Positions 1 through 11,646 of a stretch of 64,000 bases of DNA are shown here, in pieces. Within the stretch, counting starts at the first letter, position 1, and each line of letters opens with the position of its first letter. Source of the DNA: Brassica napus (lineage: Eukaryota > Streptophyta > Magnoliopsida > Brassicales > Brassicaceae); the NCBI RefSeq assembly GCF_020379485.1, contig NC_063451.1, positions 23,728,630 to 23,792,629 on the forward strand. Reading direction: 5' to 3'. Under the pieces are notes generated by a model. That model was not told the DNA's origin. It searched no databases and was given only the letters and a program-made list of their open reading frames with translations. A program made the position numbers and the translations under genes.

Positions 1-99
1 GTTTTAGAGAGCTTAAGTTTTGTGTAAGTTTCTTAAGCAATAAGAAGAGTGAGTTCTTATTATCTTTGAGTTCATACATACATTCGAGTCTTACAAACA
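1..99 (+). repeat. 3' part of the 5' LTR of a Ty1/copia retrotransposon
   Basis: The sequence runs up to a tRNA-Met-type primer binding site and ends in ACA, as plant copia LTRs do. The LTR start lies outside the window, so its length and any target duplication cannot be seen. There is no second LTR downstream, so the element cannot be dated from LTR divergence. Confidence 0.6.
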
Positions 100-104
100 A
101 TAAT

Positions 105-117
105 TGGTATCAGAGCC
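105..117 (+). other. Primer binding site, initiator tRNA-Met type
   Basis: TGGTATCAGAGCC is the usual minus-strand primer site of plant Ty1/copia elements and lies five bases after the LTR end. It fixes the element orientation as plus. Confidence 0.85.
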
Positions 118-133
118 TGAGGATCGATCAATT

Positions 134-2682
134 ATGAGTGATCTTGTGGTAGCGTCACCTTCGATAAAGAAGGAAGGAGGATCTTCCTCTATTAAGTTCC
201 CGATATTGAATGCAACATACTATACCGTATGGGCTATGAGGATGAGGATTCTTCTCAGAGTACACAAGGTCTGGGAGATCGTGGAGACTGAAGCAGAGGA
301 TGATGAAAAAAAACGATATGGCTAAGGCGCTCTTGTTTCAGTCTATACCGGAGTCACTTATCTTGCAAGTTGGGGAGTTGAGCACGGCAAAGAAAGTGTG
401 GGATGCAATCAAAGCTAGGTATGTAGGAGCAGAGAGAGTAAAGGAAGCTAGATTACAGACACTTATGGCGGATTTTGATCGTCTCAAGATGAAAGACACA
501 GAGACAATAGACGAGTTCGTTGGAAAGATGTCAGAGATATCTTCAAAATCCGCTGTTTTGGGAGAAGAAATCGTAGAACCAAAACTAGTTAAGAAATTTC
601 TTAAGTGTCTTCCCCGAAAGAAGTACATTCATATTGTGGCTGCATTAGAGCAAGTACTTGATCTCAAGACAACAAGCTTTGAGGACATTGTTGGGCGTTT
701 GAAAGCATATGAAGAGCGTGTAGCGGAAGAAGAAGAAGTTCAAGATGATCAGGGAAAACTGATGTATGCAAACCAGGAAACACAATCTAACCGAGGCTTT
801 GGTAATGATTATAGAGGAAGGGGTCGTGGGGGAAGGAACTACTATAACAGAGGACGAGGCAGAGGCAGATACTACACCCCACGCGATCCATCTAAAGTCA
901 CATGTTATCGTTGTGATAAGCTAGGACATTATGTGACTGATTGTCCTGACCGTCTATTGAAACTTCAAGAAGCACAAGAAATTGAGAACACTGAGACTCA
1001 AGAAGCAGACGAACTTATGTTACATGAGATCGTGTACTTGAATGAAGAGAAAGTTGTTCCAAGCAAATATGAAGGTGATGCCGGAGAAGATGATATTTGG
1101 TATCTCGACAACAGAGCAAGCAATCACATGAGTGGAGATAAGAGATACTTTGCGAGCATTGATGAGTCTATCACAGGGAAAGTGAGATTTGGTGATGACT
1201 CGCGTATTGATATCAAAGGCAAAGGGTCCATAGAGTTCATGGATAGAAACGGAGAGCCAAGAAAGATTATCGATGTATACTTTATACCGGACCTAAAGAG
1301 CAACATAATCTCGTTGGGACAAGCTACAGAGGCGGGATGTGATATAAGAATGAAAGATGAACATCTTATTATGCATGATCGTGATGGAAAGTTGATTGCG
1401 AAAGCAGTGAGATCGAAGAATCGTTTGTATAAAGTTCGTATGAGAGTTAAAGACACAATGAGCTTATTGACGACTGAGATAAGTGAAACAAGCCGGTGGC
1501 ACGAGAGGTTAGGACACATTAATCAGGATACAATGAGATCAATGGTGCAAAGAGGACTTGTCACAGGGATTCCAACTATCAATATTGAAAGGAAAGTATG
1601 TGGTTCATGCTTACTTGGCAAACAAGCAAGACGGTCTTTTCCGCAAGCAACAACTTATAGAACTTCGAACCTGTTGGAGCTCATTCATGGCGACCTATGT
1701 GGCCCCCATAACACCTAGTACAAGTACTGGCAACAGGTATATATTTGTGTTGATTGATGATCATTCTAGGTATATGTGGACTGCGTTACTAAAAGAAAAG
1801 AGCGAAGCATTCAAGAAGTTCAAAACCTTCAAGAGTCTAGTGGAGGAAGAGGTGAAAACCAAAATACAAACTTTTAGAACTGATAGGGGAGGAGAGTTTG
1901 TGTCAAAAGAGTTCAATGAGTTTTGTGAAGCGGTAGGAATCAAAAGACATCTTACGGCTCCCTATAGTCCTCAACAGAACGGTGTTGTTGAGCGCCGAAA
2001 CAGAACTTTATTGGAGATGACCAGGAGCTGTCTGAAGCATATGCTGGTTCCAAATTACCTATGGGGAGAAGGGATCAGACATTCAACATATCTTTTGAAC
2101 CGAATAGCCACTAGAGCTCTTAAAGATCGAACGCCGTATGAAGTCTTGAAGGGAAGAAAGCCCAATGTTGCTCACCTTCGGACGTTTGGATGTATTGGTT
2201 ACGCAAAGATCGACTCAAAGTTCTTAAAGAAGCTCGATGATAGATCAAAGCTTCTAGTACATCTCGGGATAGAGCCTGGATCCAAGGCGTATCGTATGCT
2301 GGATCCACAGACCAAAAGAGTGGTAGTCAGTCGTGATGTAGTGTTTTATGAGACAAAGGGATGGAACTGGAAGCACGATGTCTCTGGGAAGTCGTTAAGC
2401 GGGAGCTTCAAGGTTACGTTGGGAGACTTTGGCAATCATGGCATACAAGATATCGAACAAACTGAAGCAGAGCAAGAAGAGGTCAATGATGATATTCTTA
2501 AGAACGAAATCATAGACGTAGACGATGGTAACACAACTAGTGAGGACGAGCACGAGTCAACCGAGAGTCAACAGGTGCTAAGAAGATCGGAGAGACAGAG
2601 TATTAAGCCAAAGTACTTGGATGATTATGTTTTGGTTGCTGAATACGAGGGTGATCCAATAATTCGATTTAGGTTTTTTTAA
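134..2682 (+). pseudogene. Ty1/copia gag-pol fragment: gag, protease, integrase; no reverse transcriptase
   Basis: The reading frame starts at the ATG at 134 and runs through a gag domain, a CCHC zinc knuckle (CYRCDKLGHYVTDC, near 902-943), the protease region, a GAG-pre-integrase segment (WHERLGHIN, near 1497) and an integrase core (about 1700-2130). It ends in the linker RRSERQS...YLDDYVL, just before reverse transcriptase would begin. Reverse transcriptase, RNase H and the 3' LTR are absent. Two one-base frameshifts lie in homopolymers: an A8 run at 306-313 in gag and a C run near 1703-1707 at the start of integrase. The protease motif reads D-N-R instead of D-S/T-G, so the catalytic site is also damaged. 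After about 2660 the sequence turns into AT-rich DNA, which suggests truncation by deletion or by insertion of other DNA. This copy cannot be autonomous. Confidence 0.9.
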
Positions 2683-4561
2683 AATATCCATATTTTTAAA
2701 AAATCACTAAAATCCTAGATTAACCGATGGATGACCGGTATGTAATCCAATTTGATTTAAATTGCTATATTTACATAATTTATACCTTTTAATCCAAATT
2801 TTAAAGTTCATTGTTTTGCAATTTTATGAAATTATGACGTTTCTACAAAATTTTGATAGAGAAAATGATAGATATAAAATAATAAGGATTATAAATATTT
2901 CTTGATCATATTACTCCTTTTATATAGCTTAATTAATTTTATTATAACTGTTTTGTGTCATTTATTTTGTTAATAATTTGGTTTATATTATAATCGATTT
3001 AAATTAACAATTAGTGTTAAGCATTTTTAGGTAACATATATTTTGAACATTTTATTTTTTGTTATTATATTTATTTTATAATGTATACTGTTTATATATA
3101 ATGGCTATTATTGTATTATTTATGTTACTTAAATAAATTTTATAACCATCATTTAGGAAACATAAATAAAATAATCCATTAATTTAATTTATGTATTACT
3201 GGTTAAAATGTTTTTGTAGTATTTAAACGTGTAAAAATAAGTTTTATTTATTTTTTCGTTGTTTTATAAATTATTTCAATTATTTCAGTCATTTAATTTA
3301 TCTAAATAATTTTTAAAAAATTGTTAGAAAAAATAAAATCTAATATTTTGTATTGTTTAGACACAAAATTAATTATAGTATTGTTTGGAAACATAGATAA
3401 TAGTACGAAAACATGAATACATTGTTTGGAAACACGAATAGTAGTATAAAGAAAGAAATGTTAGTAATTTAACTATAAAGTAGAAAGCTGTATTTAATAT
3501 AAAAATTTATAAAATAAATGTTAGGTCCAAACATAATATTTCTGTTTTAAAACATAATGTTTCTGTTTTAATAATAACGTTTCTGCTTTAAAAGCGTGGG
3601 ATTTGTTCTTTATCAAAATCATATTCTAAAATATTATTATGATAAATTGAAAATAAAAATCTGGTTTGATAACTGAAATTTAAATTGTTTGTTCGCTTTG
3701 TTAGAATTTTGGTAAGATGGTTATTCAAAATATGGTTAGTATAAAATTAAAACTCGTAAACCAATAACAAAACAGATTTTGTTTAAGGTATTAGGTGAAA
3801 AACAAAATATTGAAACTACATATATTGTTCGTTTAAAAAAAAATAAAAAATAAATGAAACTACATATATTGTTATTTTAAAATCTTATTCTAAGTAGTTG
3901 TCTAAAATATTATAAAATTTATAACTATCTATTATCTATCAATAGAGGGTTTGGAGATATGTTTTAGGGTTTATATTTTTATGTTGAGTTATGATTTTAG
4001 GGTTTGTAGTTTATATTTGAACATAATAATGATTCTTCATATTATAGTATATTTGTTACAATATACTAACAATTATTCTTATTTTAAAACCCTATATTGA
4101 AAAGCACTGCTTAAAATAACTTGTTAGGTAAGGAACAATATTTTCTTAATATTTTTACATTTTAAAATGACCGAAGATAAGTTAGTATAGAGTCCTTCAT
4201 ATTGCAGTATATTTTAACATATATGAAGGTTGATCAGCTTTGTTTGTTTGGCCATAACGTGACGCAGTCATTAAGTAGTCATATATATATTTTTTATCTA
4301 AGGTAAATATAGATCCTACGATTTTGGTAAGTAACAATATTTTTTTTTGATTAAAATTTAAACGTAGTGGCACAAGATTATAATTATTGAGGAAAACTAA
4401 GGAGTATTTCAAACTTGTACTTCTGTTTTAATAGTTTAGATATTAGATATTACTACTCCAAAAGTTATAGATGAGTGCACAAATATTAAGAAAATTATTA
4501 ATTTTTCCAAAAATAGCATTTGATATATAATTTCGGGGTAGTTAAACCAATCATAAATAAG
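2683..4561. other. AT-rich intergenic DNA without recognisable genes
   Basis: No open frame resembles a protein. Short degenerate repeats are visible, for example a unit containing TTTCTGTTTTAA repeated about three times at 3537-3590, and GTTTGGAAACA twice at 3380-3435. The base composition is typical of decayed transposon DNA. No intact element ends were found. Confidence 0.6.
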
Positions 4562-4802
4562 TACTCATTCCGTTTCTAATTGTAAGTAGTTTGCTTAAAA
4601 ACACAAATATTTAGGAAGCTGTAATTTGAAAAAAATATATCATTTAATCAATTAATTCAACCAATTATAAAAAACATAACATTATTTTATTGGTCACACA
4701 ATATCCAATAAATAAAAAGATGCATTGAAATATGTAAACTACTTATATTGTGAAACAAACTCTTTTTGCTAGAACTACTTACATTTGGAAACTAAGGGAG
4801 TA
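4562..4802. mobile_element. Stowaway-type MITE (Tc1/mariner)
   Basis: The left end TACTCATTCCGTTTC and the reverse complement of the right end (TACTCCCTTAGTTTC) form inverted repeats that match at about 24 of 30 positions. They resemble the Stowaway consensus CTCCCTCCGTTTC flanked by the TA target site. The element is about 240 bp and has no coding capacity. A decayed relative lies at 15163-15239. Confidence 0.75.
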
Positions 4803-4833
4803 TATATTATTTGATTGATAACACTATATCCAA

Positions 4834-6250
4834 TCTATACTATATAAAAGTTGGGGCTATAAGCTGTTGAAAGCGTCCACGTAGGATTTAAAACCACCAA
4901 TCGTAGTATGACAAATTATTATTTAAGTTTACTATTTTTAAAAATGTTAATATTACCAAAAAAATATTTATTTCAAACTAAAATATAAATCAATATAAAT
5001 AAGGTAAATTTACAATAATATAAATACTATATTAAGTTAACATAATGTTTAATATTTTTCAAAAATTAAAAAATAAATAACGAAAAGAATAATTAATTTA
5101 AAAATACAAGACTTTCAAACAAGTATAATTATATAAATCTAAATTTAAACTCATGATTTTCAAAGTTTAGGTTATATAATAGTTGAGGCTATAAGCCATT
5201 GAGAGCGTCCACGTAGGATTTAAAACCACCAATCGTAGTATGACAAATCATTATTTAAGTTTATTATTTTTAAAAATGTTAATATTACCAAAAAAATATT
5301 TATTTCAAACTAAAATATAAATCAATATTAAATAAGGTAAATTTACAAAAAATATAAATATTATATTAAGTTAACATAATGTTTAATATTTTTTGAAAAT
5401 TAAAAAGTAAATAACAAAAATAATAATTAATTTAAAAATACAAGACTTTCAAGTATAATTATATAAATCTAAATTTAAACTCATGATTTTCAAAGTTTCG
5501 GTTATATACTATTGAAAATATTCAAAATAACATATACTATATATAAGTTGATATTATAAATCATTGAGAATGTTTACATATTATTTTAAAGCATCAAAAA
5601 TATACCAAATCGTTTTTTAATTTGGCATTTCTAAAAATGTTAACAATTCGAAATTTTTTATTTCAAAATAAAATATAAATAATTATCAAATAAGTTAAAC
5701 TTACAAAATTAAAAACATCATGTACAAATATATAATATATAAAATAAAATTTCGAAAATTAACATAAAAATAAAAAAAATATAATAGTTAATTTAAAAAT
5801 GTAATACTTTCAAAATATTATAACTATATAAATCTAAAACACATGATTTACAAAATTTAGGTTACATACTGCTGAAAATATTCAACAAAAATAAGTACTA
5901 TATGTAATTTGATGCAATAAATCATTGGGAATATCCACATATTATTTTAAACCACCAAAATATGTGAAATTACCATTTTAATTATTATTTTAAAATTTTC
6001 AAAATTTTCAAAAAATGTTTACTTCAAAATAAAAAGGAAACTACTATTAAATTTAGTGAAAATGCAAAATTATTAAAGGAATCAATTTGATATATAAAGT
6101 AAACCTTTGAAAGACCAACATAAAATTAACTAACAAAACAAATCTTAAAGAATACAAGAATTAAAAATAATAAAAACAATATGAATCTAAAGCACTTTTC
6201 ATTACATATGAATCTAACAAAATATGATTTCGAAATGGAAGCTATTTCTT
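4834..6250 (+). repeat. Tandem repeats of the Helitron 5' module, about 330-365 bp per unit
   Basis: Units can be followed by the CTATAAGCC-ATTGAG-like segment at about 4857, 5189, 5552 and 5914. The first two are nearly identical and the next two are clearly diverged. Each unit carries the same order of features: a GTCCACGTAGGATTT-like stretch, an A-rich stretch and a CAAAGTTTAGGTTATAT-like end. The array looks like stepwise duplication of the Helitron 5' region. Confidence 0.75.
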
Positions 6251-8807
6251 TAAAGAAAATATCAATAATAAATTTAGTAAGCAAAATTGCCAAATAAGTT
6301 TTAAAAAATCAGTTTATTATAAAAAATAAATGTTTCAAAGATTAACATAAAATTAAGTAACAAAAATAATCCTAAAAATATAAGGATTTACAATTAATAA
6401 AGACAATGTAAATCTAAATCACCTTTTCATTACATATGAATCTAAATAACATATTATTTCAAAATTGAGGATATATATTATTTAAGTGTTCACATAGAAT
6501 TTAAAAATATCATTATAATAATATAAAAATCAGCATCTTAATTTGATAAAGTAAATGAAAATATTATTTTATTAAAAATAATTAACTTGATATACAAAAT
6601 AAGTATATATTTGAAATTAAACAAAAAATTAACAAAAATAAAATATTCAAAAAGAAATAAAGTTTGTAAAAAAATATTTAAAAATAATCACGTATGTAAA
6701 AATAAATAAAAATCAGCACAAAACTAAAAAAAAGATAAATTAAAATTTGTAAAAATTACCTTTAAAGTTAGATTGATATTTATAGCTAATTATTGAAAAC
6801 TTAATATAATAAGAGATTGTTCACGTACCTTATAGGAATTGGTATTGATCGCATATTATTAATAAAAATCTAATTATGTCTGTAACCTTTAATATGATAT
6901 GGACTATATGCTTTAAAAATCAGAAATAACTGAAAATACCAATAAAAATATTTAAAGTCAGCATCTTAAGTTAATATTCTTATAAATCTTAAATTTTCTA
7001 TAAAAAAAACAAAACAAAACAAAACGAAAATAAAAAAATAGTTGTTTGATATATATGCTAACTCTTCATTAATTAAAGTCAGAATTATAAAATTATGTCT
7101 TAAAGTATGTCAAAACATACAAATAGCTTATAAATCAAAATAAAGTAAATACTTAATATCATAATACTTAATATGATCAAATAAATATAAAGGTAAACTG
7201 AAATTTAGTATTTGTTTTTTATTTATATTGGTCTCAGCTATAAAATATTATAATTTTATAATATGTTATATGAGTTTCTTGGATAAATAATGGTTGATTA
7301 TGATTTTTTTTTTACCGAGCCAATTTATTATTTAGTTTACAATAAGTTACAAAGCTCTGTTAGAAATGAGTGATGGTAACAATAATTTACTTATGTAAAA
7401 AATATATTGTTAAACAGGTCGTTTATCTACATTTTTTCAAATCATTTATCTATGTGTTCTCAAGTTGTTTTTTATCAATAAATGAATAAACATAGTTATT
7501 TAGTAATCAACAATTAAATTTATTAAATTTTGACATATATGTTTTTAAGAAAATAATTATAAAAATAATCACGAAACTAATCAAATATGTTTTTAAGAAA
7601 AAACTCTAAATATTCTATAATCAATAAGTTTTTTTTTTAAAATATGGTCATTAAAAATTATGCAAACTATATGGTGACTTTTCATAAGTCTTTAGTGTAA
7701 TTCACCGATAAAATTTATATGACATATGCTTATGAAAATTTATTAAATCAATTAATATAACATATAAAACTAAAAATGATCTCATACGAGTTCTATAAAT
7801 GAAAGATATTTGAAACAGAATGTTATTAATATATATGACAACATAAAAACATAAATGAGGCTAAAATTTAAAATAAATTAGTTGAAAATTTAAATAATAT
7901 TTACAAATAATATTGATATTAGAGTATAGTCTCAGACTCTCGACAACAAAAAATAAAGATTTGAAAATATTCATTATACATTCGTCAGTTGGAAAATATG
8001 TTATATAAGTTTATGAAATATGATGTGAACTAATAAAACATCATAATCATGACATTAATTAATATTGTAACTAGATCTAGTAGAAGATGTATCTAATATT
8101 TTTTATTTATATGCGTTTATTTTTATAAAAAAAACTATTTAACATTAGTTTAAAGTTGTATATATTTATTTCTCTTTTTATTATATCTAAAATAAAATTG
8201 CTATTTAAATTTCAAAAAAATATTTATTATGATTGAACTCTAAACAAAATACTAACACATATGCATTTAAGCGACTTCAATATGAGTATTTCAAATACAG
8301 ATATTCATAAAAATATATAATACTTTTACATTTATTGTAAAACATTGGTAAATACAAAGTAAAGCTAGATATTGTGCATATGCATTAATTTTTTTATGTT
8401 TTTTGAAATAGAATTAAAGCTAGATATTGTGCATATGCATTACTTTTCTTATGTTTTTTTCAAATAGAAAGATAGATAAAAAAATTATAATAAAAATAAT
8501 TATAAAGTGTACTATTTTTTGTTATGAATAGAATGATCATTAATTTTTTTAAATAAGATTAATAAATAATATGAACACGATTATAAATACACTTAAAAAT
8601 TTGCAAATACAAAAAAAGATATCTAAATATTAGTTTTTAAAGAGTATAATTTTATAAAAATCTAAATAGGAAAAATAATAAAGCATACTTTGAATAAAAC
8701 TTCATATAAAAAAGTATATAAACCAGTTATACTTCATTATCTTAAAATTAATATTTAATGATACAAATTATTAAAATAAATTCACGCGTAGCGAGTTGAA
8801 AACCTAG
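4834..8807 (+). mobile_element. Non-autonomous Helitron 1
   Basis: It begins A|TCTATACTATATAAAAG and ends in a GC-rich subterminal segment (CACGCGTAGCGAGTTG) followed by CTAG|T. These are the TC start, small 3' hairpin and CTRR end of Brassicaceae Helitrons, with insertion between A and T. No Rep/helicase frame is present in nearly 4 kb of AT-rich sequence, so it must be non-autonomous. The 5' third is built from repeated modules. Helitron 2 starts at the very next base. Confidence 0.75.
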
Positions 8808-9036
8808 TCTATACTATATAAAAGTTGATGCTATAAGCCATTGAGGACATCCACGTAGGATGTTAAACGACAAATCGTATTATGACAAATCAACATTTTA
8901 ATTTGTTACTTTTAGATATGTTAATATTCCAAAAAAACTGTTTATTTCATAATAAAAAAATCAGTATCAAATAAGGCAAACTAACAAAAGTAAAAACATT
9001 ATACATATATTAACTTAATATATAAATATAAATATA

Positions 9037-9068
<32 letters not shown>

Positions 9069-9261
9069 ATTTCGAAATTTAATATATATATATATATATA
9101 ATTTCGAAATTTAACATAAATTAACTAAAAATAATAATTAGTTTTAAAATGCAATAGTTCAAACAATTATAACTATAAATTTAGCTGTTTATTTCATAAT
9201 AAAAAAATCAGTATCAAATAAGGCAAACTAAGAAAAGTAAAAACATTATACATATATTAAC

Positions 9262-9302
<41 letters not shown>

Positions 9303-11646
9303 TTTCGAAATTTTAAATAAATTAATTAAAAATAATACTTAGTTTTAAAATACAATAATTCAAACAATTATAACTATAAATTTTACTTAATACATAATAT
9401 TTCTTGAAATGTAACATTAAAATAAAATGCAAAATAAGAATTAATATTAAGAATACAAGACTTTCAAACAATTATAAGTAAATTAATTTAACTCATTGTT
9501 TTAATAGTTTAGGTTATACACTATTGAAAATATTCAAAAATAACATATACTATATATGTGTCTATATAAGTCATTGAGAATATACACATAGGATTAGAAA
9601 AAAAAACACTCAAAATATGAAAAATCATAATTATAGTTTACTATTTTTAAAATGTTATATCCAAAATTCATAATACAAAATGGAATTCAACATCAAATAA
9701 GGTAAACTAATAAATAAATCATTAAAATTAAATTGATTTATATATATACATATATAATATTTGGAAATTTAACAAACAAATTAACCAAAATAATATAAAA
9801 TATAAAGATACAATATTTTTTCTTCCAAGAACACAAAGTAAAAATATACTCTTCAAAATAAATTTTTTAAAAAGTGTATTTTCAAAATAAATTATAAATA
9901 AATATCAAATGTGTTTTCTTTAATAATATCCAAATCGAAAAATCAAACATAATCTTCATGAACAAGGAACGCGTCAAGAATATAGGATTTGAAGTGAATG
10001 AACAATAACAGTGAATGAGAAATAGTACAAAAAAAAAACGTAAAACATCCGCGACGGAATGTAGACATACAAAGCAGAAGACTAAATTCAATAGACGAAA
10101 AATATATCACACCAAAAAGTTGGATAGAGTAAAGAATAATTCCAGTATAAGAAAAAGCTTTGAAATTTACATTCACTCTATTTAAAAGATGTTAAGTAAG
10201 AGAACAAAGAGAGAGTCGCAAACCACAATTTATTTATGAGTTTCAAATTATTTTAATCAATCAAAAAACTAACGAATTTATTTATTCATTAAATTTTAAA
10301 ATATTGATCAACATTATTATTTGATGTTTGTAAAAATATTCTTTTAGTCAGTTACAGTCAAAATCGTCTTAGGAACTAAACAAATAAGCTACACTGAAAT
10401 AAATCTAACATGATGTGATCCACAAGATTTTTAAAAATTATTGTTATTAAAGCAAACTAAATGATGAATTCTTATAATCATTAGTCTGATTCACCTCATA
10501 TAACATGTAAAGTTTAAGATGCTCCATGTTGAGTTATGTTGAAGTAAATATTTAGAGAACAATGTTTACAAGTAAAAAAAAAAAATAAAGAATCTAAGAA
10601 AGTATGTCAAATAACTTAGTTAAGATTTTTAATAAAATTATTAGGAAGGCCAACAATAAATTAGCATGAAGGATAACATAAAAGAAAAATATAAAAAGTA
10701 ATCAATATGAATTTATCATCAACAAACTAAAAACATACAAATTTACAAACTTATAAAATTTAAAAAAATCTCAAGATTACAATGAGTATGCTATCTAAGA
10801 CGTTCGTTATCTTATTGCCAGAATTTAGCAATTAGAAATATTATTTTTATCAATTATAGAATAGGTTTTAAAGGATCTTAAAAATATTCATGGAAACTCC
10901 GAAACAAATATATATTATCTATCGTACCAAAATAATATTTTTCATATAAAAAAAGTAAATTATGATATATTGTAATGCATTATACAATCATACAAGCTTC
11001 ACTACTATACAACTAAATAACTAGATCAAGTAGTAGATAAATATTATACTTTAGGTTCTCGATATTATTAATTAAATAAATAAAATGTTACTTAACATTT
11101 GTTTAATTCATTATATTTACTTTAAATTTATATTATCTTACAAAGATGATTTAATATTAATTAAAGTTCATCAAAATATTTGTTGGGATTAAATTTTAAA
11201 TCTAAATATTATACTAATATATATATATATATATATAACAATCACACATTAATTATAAAGTTTTTCTGAATATAAAACAAAGTTAGATATCATGCAGATA
11301 GTTTAATCGCTTATGTTTTTCAAATAAAAAATATTTTTGTATCAAATATTATAATGTATTAACAGTTTACATGCATTAAATAATCTACATAATATTTTAA
11401 AATATAATTTAATATTTTCAAAATCTATGAATATGTTTATAAACATGATTATTGCATCTATAAATACAAATAACTAAATAGCTAATAACATAGTATAATT
11501 ATAAATAATATAAATATTAAAATCAACAAATCATATTTTAAATAAGAAAATTATATAAATCAATTAAAGTGTCCGCTTAAAAGTTATTATAAAACTAAAC
11601 TAAATTATTAATACAGATCTGCGCATAACGCGAGTATAAAATCTAG
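8808..11646 (+). mobile_element. Non-autonomous Helitron 2
   Basis: It starts TCTATACTATATAAAAG directly after the CTAG of Helitron 1 and ends ...GCGCATAACGCGAG...CTAG at 11646. Its last 1.2 kb aligns with the last 1.2 kb of Helitron 3; for instance, the GATGAATTCTTATAAT segment lies at 10462 and 13963, each about 1180 bp from its element end. The 5' part holds (AT)n runs at 9029-9069 and 9264-9297. No coding capacity was seen. Confidence 0.75.
8938..9420 (+). repeat. Direct duplication of about 247 bp inside Helitron 2
   Basis: The segment starting CTGTTTATTTCATAAT occurs at 8938 and again at 9185, with only a few differences over the first 85 bases. Both copies contain an (AT)n stretch, which may have helped replication slippage. 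Confidence 0.75.
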
